Shown here piece after piece: positions 25,675-35,356 of a stretch of DNA of 64,000 bases (position 1 is the first letter of the stretch; every line of letters starts with the position of its first letter). The stretch is from Candidatus Gastranaerophilales bacterium (GTDB lineage Bacteria; Cyanobacteriota; Vampirovibrionia; Gastranaerophilales; Gastranaerophilaceae): contig CALURV010000015.1 of the NCBI GenBank assembly GCA_944323285.1, positions 1 through 64,000 on the forward strand. The letters run 5' to 3'. The notes under the pieces are model-generated. The model was not told the origin of the DNA. It did no database searches and worked only from the letters and a program-made list of their open reading frames with translations. The translations under genes were made by a program, and so were the position numbers.

Positions 25675-26010
25675 TTAACCTGCCGGCCAAGTGAAGTTTC
25701 TGCCTGCCATAACATGAACATGAATATGAAAAACAGTTTGACCTGCACTTTCACCTGTATTTATAACAGTTCTATATTCTTTTATATTTAGTTTCTTTGT
25801 AATTTTAGGTATAGCAGAAAATATTTGTGCAAAAGTTTCATTTGTATCAATTTCATTTAATGAAGCATAATGTTTTTTAGGGATTACAAGAAAATGAACA
25901 GGTGCTTGGGGATTTAAATCGTTAAAAGCAACTACATTCTCATCTTCATAAATTAAATTTGATGGGATTTCTTTATTAGCAATTTTACAAAAAATACATT
26001 CTGAACTCAT
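25675..26010 (-). CDS. HIT-family nucleotide-binding protein (HinT-like)
   Basis: Purine-nucleoside phosphoramidase-type hydrolase of 111 residues. It begins MSSECIFCKIANKEIPSNLI and has the histidine triad HIHVHV at 95-100, preceded by NTGESAGQTVF. Length and motifs match HinT. An AGAGG element lies upstream of the ATG at 26010. It is transcribed divergently from mnmE. Confidence 0.95.
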   Translation of the reverse strand: MSSECIFCKIANKEIPSNLIYEDENVVAFNDLNPQAPVHFLVIPKKHYASLNEIDTNETFAQIFSAIPKITKKLNIKEYRTVINTGESAGQTVFHIHVHVMAGRNFTWPAG

Positions 26011-26118
26011 TTTATACCTCTTTAACTTACATTTATAATATAACTTTTTTAAAAAAATAGGAACTATTTTAAATATATTTTATAAAATCATGTCCGGAGT
26101 ATAATAAAATCAAGAGAT

Positions 26119-27456
26119 ATGAGAAATGAATTTTTAACAGATACAATAGCAGCAATAGCGACTCCGATAGGAAATGGCGGAGTTAGTATTATTAGAATTT
26201 CAGGTCCTGATGCTTTTTTGATAATTGATAAAATCTTTACTCATCAAAATTTACAATCAGGAATAATATATCATGGCAGAATAAAAGAGAATGCTGAGAA
26301 TTTAGATGATGTAATAGTTCTTCCTTTTAAAGCTCCTAAAAGTTATACAGGAGAAGATGTAATAGAAATTCAGTGTCATGGCGGAGTTTATATAACTAAA
26401 AAAATATTAGATATAGTTATAAAAAACGGTGCAAGATATGCTGAAAAAGGAGAATTTACAAAAAGAGCTTTTTTAAATGGAAAGATGGATTTATCCCAGG
26501 CAGAAGCTGTTTTGGATTTAATCCATGCCAGAACAGAAAAATTTGCTGTTAAAACGGCTAAAAATCTTTTTGGGAAATTATCATTAGAAGTTGGAAAAAT
26601 AAGACAAGAAATAATGGATTTACTTTCCAGGATTATTGCAGCTGTTGATTTTCCTGAAGATGTTTCAGAACCTGAATATTCATATATTATAGAAACAATA
26701 GAAAATATAATTTCCAAAATAAATTATATTTTAAGTTTTTCAAGCAGTTCAAATATATTCAGACAAGGAATAAAAATAGTTTTAGCGGGAAGACCAAATG
26801 TTGGGAAATCTTCTTTATTTAATGCTCTGTTAAATTTAGAAAGGGCTATTGTAACTGATATTGCAGGAACAACTCGTGATATTATTCAAGAGACAATTGA
26901 TATAGATGGAATAGCTGCTACTATAATAGACACTGCAGGTATAAGAGATGATAAAGATATTAATAAAGTAGAAGCAATTGGTATTGATTATTCAAAAAAA
27001 TATCTTCAAGACGCTGATATTGTTTTATTTTTATATGATTTAAGTGCAGGTTTTACTTTAGAAGATAAAGAAATTTATGAATCCGTTAAAGATAAATTGA
27101 ATATAAAAATAGCTACAAAATCAGATTTAACAAATAATACAGATAATGAGTCAATATGTATCTCGCTTAAAACCGGAGAAAATCTTCAATATTTAAAAGA
27201 GCAGATTAAAAATGCAATAATAAGTACGAATTTAACAGAAGTTGAATATATAACAAACCAAAGACAGCAAAAGTGTTTAGAGCAGACCAAAAATTCTTTA
27301 ATTAATTCTTTAATAGCTGCTCAAAATAAAGAAATTCAGGATTTAATTTCTATAGATATAAAATCGGCACTAATGTATATTAGCGAAGTATCAGGTGAAG
27401 TTATTACTGATGATATTTTGAATAATATTTTTGATAATTTTTGTATTGGAAAGTAG
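26119..27456 (+). CDS. mnmE: tRNA modification GTPase MnmE (TrmE)
   Basis: With MnmG it makes the 5-carboxymethylaminomethyl modification of wobble U34. The 445 residues comprise the N-terminal formyl-THF-binding domain (TIAAIATPIGNGGVSIIRIS), a helical domain, and an inserted G domain (GRPNVGKSS, then DTAGIRD, and a TKSD-like NKxD). The C-terminus is CIGK, the invariant MnmE ending whose cysteine is needed for activity. The G4 motif reads TKSD, a common variant. A TATAAT-like box precedes the gene. MnmG is not in the window. Confidence 0.97.
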   Translation: MRNEFLTDTIAAIATPIGNGGVSIIRISGPDAFLIIDKIFTHQNLQSGIIYHGRIKENAENLDDVIVLPFKAPKSYTGEDVIEIQCHGGVYITKKILDIVIKNGARYAEKGEFTKRAFLNGKMDLSQAEAVLDLIHARTEKFAVKTAKNLFGKLSLEVGKIRQEIMDLLSRIIAAVDFPEDVSEPEYSYIIETIENIISKINYILSFSSSSNIFRQGIKIVLAGRPNVGKSSLFNALLNLERAIVTDIAGTTRDIIQETIDIDGIAATIIDTAGIRDDKDINKVEAIGIDYSKKYLQDADIVLFLYDLSAGFTLEDKEIYESVKDKLNIKIATKSDLTNNTDNESICISLKTGENLQYLKEQIKNAIISTNLTEVEYITNQRQQKCLEQTKNSLINSLIAAQNKEIQDLISIDIKSALMYISEVSGEVITDDILNNIFDNFCIGK

Positions 27457-27524
27457 CTAATTAAGTATCCAATTGGGGAATAAAATTTCTCATTTTTTAA
27501 TTTAGATTGTAATTAATATTATAA

Positions 27525-28616
27525 ATGGATTTAGATTGGTATAATATGAATTCTTTATTGAATTTATCGAATGAAGAAACACAATTTATAAAAGAAGCAT
27601 TCTTAAATGTTTCAAAATATTCATCGGGTGAGGTTATTGTTACAGATGAAAAATTTAATATATTATTTCAAAATACAAAATATATTACTAATAAACAAAA
27701 TTTCAATTTTCTTAATTTAGATAAAAATTTCATTACTGAAAATTTTAAAAATATAATCAAAAATTTTAATATTTCTGAAAAAAATCATATATATATAAAA
27801 ATGATATTTAATGAAGAAGGTAATTTTAATAATATTCCTGTTGATGTTCACATTTGTAAAATAAAAAATAAAGATAAGATTTTAAAAGGATTTGTAATAA
27901 TAATACAAGATATTACAGAAGAAATAAGAAACAGGATACAGAGAGAAACATTTATTGATATTATTTCTCATGATTTAAGAAATCCAATAAGAGCAAATAT
28001 TCAGGTTTTGGAACTAATTTTAAATAATAAATTTGGGGAACTTGAAAATAACTTAAAAGTAATATTGGATGAATTACTTGGTTCTTGCCGTTTTATTAAT
28101 TATATGGCGGAAAATCTTTTAATAAAATATAAAAATGAATTTAATATGTATGAATTAAATAAACAGAATTATTCAATAATTAAATTAATAAAAGATAAAT
28201 GTAATTCATTACTCAGTATGTTAAACAGAAAAAATCAAACTATAGAATTTGTTGTTAGTGGAAAAATAAATGATATAAGTATGGATGTAAGTGCAATAGG
28301 AAACGTTGTAAATAATTTAATTGTAAATGCATCAGAGCAAAGCTGTGAAAATTCAAAGATAATCATTCAAGTAGAAAAAAATAAAAACAACGTAAAAGTA
28401 TCTTTTATTGATACAGGTAATATTTCAAATATAAGTAATCCTAATGATATATTTGAAGAATATTTTATGTGTTCAAACAGATTTAGAAAAATAGGTTTTG
28501 GTTTGGAATTTTATAATTGCAGAAAAATAATAGAAGCACATAATGGTTCAATTATAGCGAAGAATGTTAAAAATAAAGGGAATGCAATAATATTTTCACT
28601 TCCGTTATTTAATTAA
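27525..28616 (+). CDS. PAS-containing sensor histidine kinase
   Basis: A soluble 363-residue kinase. A PAS-like sensor (about 32-130, SGEVIVTDEKFNILFQN) is followed by the H-box FIDIISHDLRNPIRA with the phosphoacceptor His149, and a HATPase domain with N-box NNLIVNASEQS and G1 box FIDTGNIS. The second glycine of G1 is missing (DTGNI instead of DxGxG), and GFGLEFYNCRKIIEAHNG resembles the G2 box. It is more complete than the kinase-like protein at 22253 but ATP binding might be weakened. No response regulator is adjacent, so it is an orphan kinase. Confidence 0.85.
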   Translation: MDLDWYNMNSLLNLSNEETQFIKEAFLNVSKYSSGEVIVTDEKFNILFQNTKYITNKQNFNFLNLDKNFITENFKNIIKNFNISEKNHIYIKMIFNEEGNFNNIPVDVHICKIKNKDKILKGFVIIIQDITEEIRNRIQRETFIDIISHDLRNPIRANIQVLELILNNKFGELENNLKVILDELLGSCRFINYMAENLLIKYKNEFNMYELNKQNYSIIKLIKDKCNSLLSMLNRKNQTIEFVVSGKINDISMDVSAIGNVVNNLIVNASEQSCENSKIIIQVEKNKNNVKVSFIDTGNISNISNPNDIFEEYFMCSNRFRKIGFGLEFYNCRKIIEAHNGSIIAKNVKNKGNAIIFSLPLFN

Positions 28617-28705
28617 TCTAAAAATCCATTTCAAATTAAAATCTTAATTAAAAATAAATTTTTTCTGATTTTTGAAAAAATAATATTAAACTAAAAATAT
28701 AAGAA

Positions 28706-28742
28706 ATAAGCAAAAAATTCTTATAAAAAAGAAAATGCTTAT
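28706..28742. promoter_or_regulatory. Inverted repeat upstream of clpB
   Basis: ATAAGCA (28706-28712) and TGCTTAT (28736-28742) form a 7-bp inverted repeat separated by 23 bases, ending 20 bp before the clpB start. It does not match the CIRCE element (9-9-9) but could be an operator for a heat-shock regulator or a 5' hairpin near the ribosome-binding site. Confidence 0.3.
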
Positions 28743-28762
28743 ATGAAAGAGGTGTTCTAAAG

Positions 28763-31375
28763 ATGATAGATTTTAACAGATTAACGGATTATACAAAAGA
28801 GATAATATATAGTTCTCAGCAAATAATGTACAGGTATAAGAATTCACAAATGGAGCCGTTGCATATAATGCTTGCAATAGCAGAAGATACAGAAGGTATA
28901 GCAAAAGATTATATGCAAGAATTGAAATTGAATAATGATAACTTTATACATCAAATAGTAAACGAAATATCAAGCTTGCCGCAGATTCAAAGTTCAAGTC
29001 CGAATCAACAGTTATACTTATCTCAAATGACAAATAATATGTTTGATATAGCGCAAGAAGAAGCAAACAGCTTAAAAGATTCATTTATAAGTATTGAACA
29101 TATATTAATGGCAATGACAGAATTAACGGGCTCAAAAATACAACAAATATTGAATAATAATAAGGTAGATAAAAATTCAATATTAAATGCAATGAAAAAA
29201 GTAAGAGGAAATAAAAAAGTGGACAGTAAAAATGCAGAAGATTCATATAAAGCATTAGAGAAATATTCAACAGATTTAACTCAAATGGCACGAAAGGGTA
29301 AATTAGACCCTGTAATAGGAAGAGATGATGAAATAAGACGAGTTATTCAGGTTTTAAACAGAAAAACAAAAAATAACCCTGTATTAATAGGGGAACCCGG
29401 AGTTGGTAAAACAGCAATAATAGAAGGGTTAGCTCAAAGAATAATAAGAGGCGATGTACCTGAAAACTTAAAAGAATCAAAATTAATATCACTTGATTTA
29501 GGCGCCTTAATAGCAGGTGCAAAATTCAGAGGTGAATTTGAAGAAAGGTTAAAAGCTGTATTAAAAGAAGTAGAAGATTCAAACGGTGAAATAATAATGT
29601 TCATAGATGAACTTCATACGGTAGTAGGTGCAGGTGCAACAGAAGGTTCAACAGATGCAGGTAACCTGTTAAAACCAATGCTTGCAAGAGGTACTCTAAG
29701 ATGTATAGGTGCAACAACAATCAATGAATACAGAAAGTATATAGAAAAAGACCCTGCATTAGAAAGAAGATTCCAGCCTGTAATGGTAGATGAACCTTCA
29801 GTAGAAGATACTATAAGTATTTTAAGAGGATTGAAACAAAGATATGAAGTTCACCATGGTGTAAGAATTAAAGATTCTGCTTTAGTTGCGGCTGCAAAAT
29901 TATCAGACAGATATATTACAGATAGGTTTTTACCTGATAAAGCAATAGATTTAGTTGATGAAGCAGCATCTTCTTTAAGAATTGAAATTGATTCAATGCC
30001 TGAAGAACTTGATATGCTTGTTCGTCAAAAAATGCAGCTTGAAATAGAAAGAGAAGCTTTAAAACAAGAAGAAAACTCTGAAAATGCAGAAAAAATTCAA
30101 AATATTGAAAATATTTTGAAAGATTTAAATGAAAAAATAGAAAAGCTAAAAACACAATGGGAACTTGAAAAGAAAAGTATTCAAGGTGAAGCATCAATAA
30201 AAGAAGAAATAGAAAAAGTGAAAATAGAAATAGAAGCTGCAGAACGTGATATGGATTTACAAAAAGCTGCAGAACTTAAATATGGTAAATTAATGGCACT
30301 TGAAAAACAACTGAAAGAAGTCGGCGAAAATTCTCAAGAACATAAAAATACTCTTTTAAAAGAAGAAATAGATGAAGATGATATAGCAGAAATAGTAAGT
30401 AAATGGACAGGTATTGCGGTAAATAAACTGTTAGAAAGTGAAATGCAAAAACTTGTTAAAATGGAAGATTATCTTCATAAAAGAGTAATAGGACAAGATG
30501 AAGCAGTAGAAGCAGTATCAGATGCTATAAGAAGAGCACGTTCAGGGTTAAAAGACCCGAATCGTCCAATTGGTACATTTATGTTCTTAGGACCAACAGG
30601 TGTAGGTAAAACAGAACTTGCAAAAGCATTGGCAGAATTTATGTTTAATGATGAGGATGCTCTAATAAGAATAGATATGTCAGAATATATGGAAAAACAT
30701 ACGGTTGCAAGATTAATTGGTGCACCTCCGGGATATATCGGTTATGATGAAGGTGGACAATTAACAGAACAAGTAAGAAGAAAACCATATTCAGTTGTAC
30801 TTTTTGATGAAATAGAAAAAGCACATCCTGACGTATTTAATATAATGCTTCAAATTTTTGATGACGGTAGATTAACTGATTCTAAGGGCAGAACTGTTGA
30901 TTTTAAAAATACTTTGATAATTTTAACAAGTAATATAGGTAGTGAAATAATATTAAAAAATACTTTAGAATCGATGCTGTCAGAAAAACAGGCAGAACAG
31001 ACAAAAGAAGAAGTTTTATCATTATTACAGCAAAGATTTAAACCTGAGTTTTTAAACAGAATAGATGAAATAGTATTCTTTAAAGCCTTAACAATGGTTC
31101 AACTTGCTAAAATTGTTGATATACAAGTTGCTCATCTTCATAAATTATTAGCTGAACAAGATATAACGGTTGATATAACCGAAGAAGCTAAAGAATTTCT
31201 TGCTCAAAAAGGATATAATCCGATATATGGTGCTCGTCCGTTAAAAAGAACAATAAGACAACTTATTGAAAATCCGTTGTCTAAAAAGATTTTAAAACAA
31301 GAGATAACACCTCATTCAAAAGTTATTATTGATGTTGAAAACGATGAATTAGTATTTAATAATGAAAAGTTATAA
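28763..31375 (+). CDS. clpB: ATP-dependent disaggregase ClpB
   Basis: Hexameric AAA+ chaperone that rescues aggregated protein together with DnaK. The 870 residues comprise a Clp N-domain (about 1-150), AAA-1 with Walker [10 protein letters not shown] (from 210) and [12 protein letters not shown], the long coiled-coil M-domain (about 410-530, [17 protein letters not shown]) that separates ClpB from ClpC/ClpA, and AAA-2 with GPTGVGKTE (from about 610) and [13 protein letters not shown]. An AGAGGTG Shine-Dalgarno precedes the ATG. A bidirectional terminator follows. Confidence 0.97.
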   Translation: MIDFNRLTDYTKEIIYSSQQIMYRYKNSQMEPLHIMLAIAEDTEGIAKDYMQELKLNNDNFIHQIVNEISSLPQIQSSSPNQQLYLSQMTNNMFDIAQEEANSLKDSFISIEHILMAMTELTGSKIQQILNNNKVDKNSILNAMKKVRGNKKVDSKNAEDSYKALEKYSTDLTQMARKGKLDPVIGRDDEIRRVIQVLNRKTKNNPVLIGEPGVGKTAIIEGLAQRIIRGDVPENLKESKLISLDLGALIAGAKFRGEFEERLKAVLKEVEDSNGEIIMFIDELHTVVGAGATEGSTDAGNLLKPMLARGTLRCIGATTINEYRKYIEKDPALERRFQPVMVDEPSVEDTISILRGLKQRYEVHHGVRIKDSALVAAAKLSDRYITDRFLPDKAIDLVDEAASSLRIEIDSMPEELDMLVRQKMQLEIEREALKQEENSENAEKIQNIENILKDLNEKIEKLKTQWELEKKSIQGEASIKEEIEKVKIEIEAAERDMDLQKAAELKYGKLMALEKQLKEVGENSQEHKNTLLKEEIDEDDIAEIVSKWTGIAVNKLLESEMQKLVKMEDYLHKRVIGQDEAVEAVSDAIRRARSGLKDPNRPIGTFMFLGPTGVGKTELAKALAEFMFNDEDALIRIDMSEYMEKHTVARLIGAPPGYIGYDEGGQLTEQVRRKPYSVVLFDEIEKAHPDVFNIMLQIFDDGRLTDSKGRTVDFKNTLIILTSNIGSEIILKNTLESMLSEKQAEQTKEEVLSLLQQRFKPEFLNRIDEIVFFKALTMVQLAKIVDIQVAHLHKLLAEQDITVDITEEAKEFLAQKGYNPIYGARPLKRTIRQLIENPLSKKILKQEITPHSKVIIDVENDELVFNNEKL

Positions 31376-31384
31376 TAAAAATAT

Positions 31385-31413
31385 AATCCCGAAGATTATT
31401 TATCTTCGGGATT
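31385..31413. terminator. Bidirectional terminator between clpB and the 31396 gene
   Basis: Twelve-base stem AATCCCGAAGAT / ATCTTCGGGATT with a 5-base loop. It follows the clpB stop by about 10 bp and contains the stop codon (31396-31398) of the convergent minus-strand gene, so the short ORF ends inside its own terminator. Confidence 0.85.
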
Positions 31414-31680
31414 ATTCTCTTCTTTATCGTTAAAATTTTCATGTAAGCTTTTCCAGAAATTTTTTATCTTAGTTCCAATAGAATCTAAATCTTCCATTAA
31501 AGGATCTTCTTCTTTTTTATTAGAAGATAATTCAAAAACATCATTTTCTTCTTTTTCTTCATCCTTTTTCTTTTTTCTTTCTCTTTGGAAATAGCCTAAA
31601 TTACCTGCACCGCCATCATTAGTGTGGTGAGATTTTTGAATGGAAGGAATATTATCAGGACCATTAATACCGAATGACAT
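31396..31680 (-). CDS. Small highly charged protein, unknown
   Basis: 94 residues, no family recognised. The N-terminal third is Gly/His/Asn-rich (MSFGINGPDNIPSIQKSHHT), the middle is a run of Lys/Glu/Arg (ERKKKKDEEKEENDV), and the end is acidic with one likely helix (SIGTKIKNFWKSLHENFND). It looks intrinsically disordered. It is a one-gene unit convergent with clpB. Confidence 0.6.
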   Translation of the reverse strand: MSFGINGPDNIPSIQKSHHTNDGGAGNLGYFQRERKKKKDEEKEENDVFELSSNKKEEDPLMEDLDSIGTKIKNFWKSLHENFNDKEENNPEDK

Positions 31681-31890
31681 TTTTTATGCCTTTCCTTAAG
31701 AAAGTGAACATTTCCCAAGATTATTATAATCTCTATTATTATTATATACTACTTTTGTAGAAATTATAATCATGAAAATAGATGATTATTACAAAAGTGA
31801 AATAAATTTTGACTATTATAAAAATTCCAGTAAAAAATAATAAAAGAAATATAGATTTATTTTTATTAAACAATATGATACTTTATAAAT

Positions 31891-32880
31891 ATGTCAAATA
31901 TAAACTGGGGTCAATTTTTAAATAATTACAATAATTTTAATGGTATAAATGTAAATAATACTCAAAATCAACCATTAAATAATAATCTAATGCCACAGAT
32001 GCAGCAAAATACTCCGTTAGATGTTTTGTTCCCAAATTATATTCAACAATTGCAGCAGACAACATCTCAGCTTTCATCATTAAATCAGCAGCAACTTACA
32101 AATATGATTAGAGATTTATTAAATTTTTCAAAAAATTTTGATTCTTTTCTATCGCAATTAACAGTAAATTCTCAAAATATAAATCAGCAGACAGCATTAT
32201 TAATGCTTGCATCAACTTTAAATTTAACTCAATTATCATCATTATTACAAAATAATTCAAAAGATGCGATGACAAACTTATATCAAATGCTTGCACAATA
32301 TAATCAATTAGGAGTTTCTCTGAAAGATGAACAGCTTACACAGCTTTCTAAACTGATTTCATTTGTAGCAGCATCTGCATCATCAGATGTCCAAAGTCTT
32401 AAAACAACAATGCTTATGTATCTGCCTTGGCTTCCTTTAACAGACCCGAATGCATTTAAACTGGAAATTATGAGTGCAGGTTCTGATAACAATGATATAA
32501 GTGATGATTTTGTTACAGTATTAATTGCTACAGAAAATTTTGGCAACTTGCAAGCCAATATATATAAAACACAGCAAGACGGGATAAAAATAGAATTAAT
32601 TACATCTGAAACTTTTCCTCAAAACGAGTTTGTTATTTTAATGAAAGAAGAAAGTAAAAAATATAGTATTAATATTAATTTTCAACTTGAAAAAAAAGAA
32701 ATTTTTAATAAGTCAAAAAATGAAAACATAAAAACTCAAGTTTCTATGAATACAAGCCCTGGGGTTAATCCATTTTTATTATTAATCTCTAATGCTTTAA
32801 TTAAAAATGTTCATATAATAGATGATAAAGAAAATTTAAAAGAGAAAAGAAAAGAGAAAATAGAAAATGGCAAAAGTTAA
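31891..32880 (+). CDS. Asn/Gln-rich unknown protein coupled to radA
   Basis: 329 residues. The first 110 are Asn/Gln-rich (WGQFLNNYNNFNGINVNNTQ), and the middle has a helical region (ALLMLASTLNLTQLSSLLQN, MLMYLPWLPLTDP). Residues about 205-290 alternate strand and helix (TVLIATENFGNLQANIYK, KIELITSETF...), reminiscent of the FliK C-terminal fold, but I cannot establish this and no flagellar gene is in the window. No signal peptide. The end overlaps the radA start by 14 bp, so the two are translationally coupled. Confidence 0.65.
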   Translation: MSNINWGQFLNNYNNFNGINVNNTQNQPLNNNLMPQMQQNTPLDVLFPNYIQQLQQTTSQLSSLNQQQLTNMIRDLLNFSKNFDSFLSQLTVNSQNINQQTALLMLASTLNLTQLSSLLQNNSKDAMTNLYQMLAQYNQLGVSLKDEQLTQLSKLISFVAASASSDVQSLKTTMLMYLPWLPLTDPNAFKLEIMSAGSDNNDISDDFVTVLIATENFGNLQANIYKTQQDGIKIELITSETFPQNEFVILMKEESKKYSININFQLEKKEIFNKSKNENIKTQVSMNTSPGVNPFLLLISNALIKNVHIIDDKENLKEKRKEKIENGKS

Positions 32881-34234
32881 AACAAAATGGGTATGCCAGA
32901 ATTGTGGTTATGAAACACTTAAATATATAGGGAAATGCCCCGATTGCGGAAGTTGGGGTACTTTAGTTGAAGAAGTTGAAAGTAAATCTGTTCAAAATAG
33001 TTTAAATATAATAAATGATGACAGCAGGGTTTGTTTAATAAATGAAATTGAAGTAACTGAGAGTATAAGACTTCAAAGCGGTTTTGAAGAATTAGACAGG
33101 GTTTTAGGCGGCGGTTTTGTTCAAGGGTCATTAGTTTTACTTGCAGGAGATCCGGGAATCGGTAAATCTACGCTTATTCTTCAAACAGCAGGTAATATAT
33201 GTACAAGAGGCAAAAAACTTTTATATGTTTGTGCTGAAGAATCAGGCTCTCAAGTTAAACTTAGAGCTCAAAGATTAAATGTTAACTCTGATAATCTTTA
33301 TGTATACTCACAAACAAATATTGAAGCAGTTATTAATCAAATTGATAATATTAAACCTGAAATTTTAGTTATAGATTCAATTCAATCAATATATACTTCA
33401 AATATTACAAGTTCTTCAGGCAGTGTATCTCAAATTAGAGAATGCACAAATATATTAATGGATATAGCTAAAAATAAAAATATTACAGTCATTGTAATCG
33501 GGCATGTAACCAAGGACGGAAATATAGCAGGTCCGAAAGTTTTAGAACATATGGTTGATACTGTAATATATTTTGAAGGAGATAAATATAAATCACAAAG
33601 ACTTTTGCGTTCAATAAAAAATAGATTTGGTTCAACAAATGAGATTGGTGTTTTTAATATGGTGGATTCTGGTCTTGAAGAAGTTAAAAATCCAAGTGAA
33701 CTATTTATGAAAGAAAGAACGGAAATATCAGCACCCGGAAGTGTAATAATAGCAACAAGTGAGGGGACAAGAGCTTTATTAGTTGAAGTTCAGGCTTTGG
33801 TCGGGACAACATCATATCCTGCGCCAAGAAGAGTTGCTACGGGAATAGAGTTTAACAGATTGTTGCAAATTATAGCAGTACTTGAAAAAAGAATCGGATT
33901 AAATCTATCAAAACATGATGTATATGTTAATGTAATCGGCGGTATAGAAATAGATGAACCTGCAGCCGATTTGGGTATAGCTCTTGCAATTGCAACATGC
34001 TTTAGAGATGTTGTTGTGGATAATGATTGTGTAATTATAGGTGAAATTGGTTTATCAGGTGAAATAAGAAATGTATCTAATATAGAAAAAAGGATATATG
34101 AAGCTCAAAAATTAGGATTTAAAAAAGCTATTATTCCAAAACAAAGTAAAAAATTGCAAGACTATAATGAAATACAAATAATTCAAGTTTCAAGATTAAT
34201 GGAAGCAATAAGTGCATGTGTTTCAAAAAAATAA
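32867..34234 (+). CDS. radA: DNA repair protein RadA (Sms)
   Basis: RecA-like ATPase that promotes branch migration in recombination. The 455 residues begin with a C4 zinc finger (C10, C13, C24, C27 in CQNCGY...CPDCGSWG), then a RecA-type core with Walker A GDPGIGKST (about 92-100) and the RadA-specific KNRFGSTNE, and a C-terminal Lon-like domain (GGIEIDEPAADLGIALAIAT). Length is standard. A perfect hairpin terminator begins at its stop codon. Confidence 0.97.
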   Translation: MAKVKTKWVCQNCGYETLKYIGKCPDCGSWGTLVEEVESKSVQNSLNIINDDSRVCLINEIEVTESIRLQSGFEELDRVLGGGFVQGSLVLLAGDPGIGKSTLILQTAGNICTRGKKLLYVCAEESGSQVKLRAQRLNVNSDNLYVYSQTNIEAVINQIDNIKPEILVIDSIQSIYTSNITSSSGSVSQIRECTNILMDIAKNKNITVIVIGHVTKDGNIAGPKVLEHMVDTVIYFEGDKYKSQRLLRSIKNRFGSTNEIGVFNMVDSGLEEVKNPSELFMKERTEISAPGSVIIATSEGTRALLVEVQALVGTTSYPAPRRVATGIEFNRLLQIIAVLEKRIGLNLSKHDVYVNVIGGIEIDEPAADLGIALAIATCFRDVVVDNDCVIIGEIGLSGEIRNVSNIEKRIYEAQKLGFKKAIIPKQSKKLQDYNEIQIIQVSRLMEAISACVSKK

Positions 34235-34258
34235 GCCGGATATACCGGCTTATTTTTA
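34231..34258 (+). terminator. Rho-independent terminator after radA
   Basis: Perfect nine-base stem ATAAGCCGG / CCGGCTTAT with a 5-base loop followed by TTTTTA; the radA stop codon is inside the left arm. Confidence 0.9.
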
Positions 34259-34263
34259 TAATT

Positions 34264-34291
34264 GATTATCGATTATAGATTATAGATTAAT
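34264..34291. repeat. Four tandem 7-mers (GATTATA type) at the thrC 3' end
   Basis: GATTATC, GATTATA, GATTATA and GATTAAT in tandem, partly overlapping the last codons and stop (34280-34282) of thrC. It is a simple-sequence tract where slippage could alter the thrC end; a functional role is not evident. Confidence 0.6.
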
Positions 34292-35347
34292 CACATTTAA
34301 GATTTGTTTTAAATCAGTTTTTGTCTTTTTAACATTAGCGTGAGAATATTTAATAGCACTATCAGGGTCTTTTAACCCATTACCTGTTAAAATACAAACA
34401 GCAGTTGAATTTTCTTTAACAAGCCCCATTTTATGAGCTTTAATTAAACCTGCAACAGAAGCAGCAGACCCTGGTTCAGCTAAAATACCTTCAGTTGAAG
34501 CCATTAATTTGTAAGCTTCAATAATTTCATTGTCAGAAACGCAGTCTATAGTGCCGTTAGATAAATCTCTTGCTCTTTCAGCTTGCTTCCAGCTTGCAGG
34601 ATTTCCTATTCTTATAGCAGTAGCAATTGTTTCAGGATGCAATATTCTTTCACCTTTAACAATAGCAGCAGCACCTTCAGCTTCATAGCCCATCATTTTA
34701 GGCAAGTGAGAAGATTTTTTTAAAGCAAAAAATTCTTCATAACCTTTAAAGTATGCAGTAATGTTACCGGCGTTACCTACAGGAATAAAATGATAGTCAG
34801 GAGCATCACCTAATGCTTCAATAATTTCAAAAGCACCAGTCTTTTGACCTTCTATTCTATATGGGTTTACTGAATTTACAAGAGTAATAGGAGAGTTTTT
34901 AGATATTTCAATAACCATTTCAAGTGCTTCATCAAAATTGCCTTCAATAGCAATAATTTCAGCACCGTACATCATAGCTTGAGATAATTTTCCTAGAGCA
35001 ATGTAACCATCTGGAATTAAAACAAAAACTCTAACACCGGCTTTAGCACCATAAGCAGCCGCAGCAGCACTAGTATTCCCCGTTGAAGCACAAATAATAG
35101 CTTTAGAACCTTCTTCAACAGCTTTGGTAACAGCCATTGTCATGCCTCTATCTTTAAAACTTCCTGTAGGATTTGCTCCTTCATATTTTAAATATACATT
35201 TGCTTTTAATCCGATTTTCTTTGCAAGATTATCAGCTTTTATTAAAGGCGTGTTACCTTCATTTAAAGTTATAACAGGTGTTTTATCTGTTACAGGAAGA
35301 TATTGTCTATATTTATTAATTAAACCTTGATAATGATTCTTTTCCAT
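34280..35347 (-). CDS. thrC: Threonine synthase
   Basis: PLP enzyme that converts phosphohomoserine to threonine. The 355-residue product carries [14 protein letters not shown], the PLP lysine K65 in [11 protein letters not shown], and the phosphate-binding loop [18 protein letters not shown]. This is the short, bacterial/cyanobacterial-type ThrC. It lies 9 bp downstream of hom on the same strand, forming hom-thrC; thrB is elsewhere (968-1894). Confidence 0.96.
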   Translation of the reverse strand: MEKNHYQGLINKYRQYLPVTDKTPVITLNEGNTPLIKADNLAKKIGLKANVYLKYEGANPTGSFKDRGMTMAVTKAVEEGSKAIICASTGNTSAAAAAYGAKAGVRVFVLIPDGYIALGKLSQAMMYGAEIIAIEGNFDEALEMVIEISKNSPITLVNSVNPYRIEGQKTGAFEIIEALGDAPDYHFIPVGNAGNITAYFKGYEEFFALKKSSHLPKMMGYEAEGAAAIVKGERILHPETIATAIRIGNPASWKQAERARDLSNGTIDCVSDNEIIEAYKLMASTEGILAEPGSAASVAGLIKAHKMGLVKENSTAVCILTGNGLKDPDSAIKYSHANVKKTKTDLKQILNVINL

Positions 35348-35356
35348 AAAAGCCTC

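Noticed and set aside
31891-32880. Flagellar hook-length protein FliK
   Set aside because: Only a vague C-terminal resemblance; no flagellar genes nearby and the N-terminus is Asn/Gln-rich and unlike FliK.
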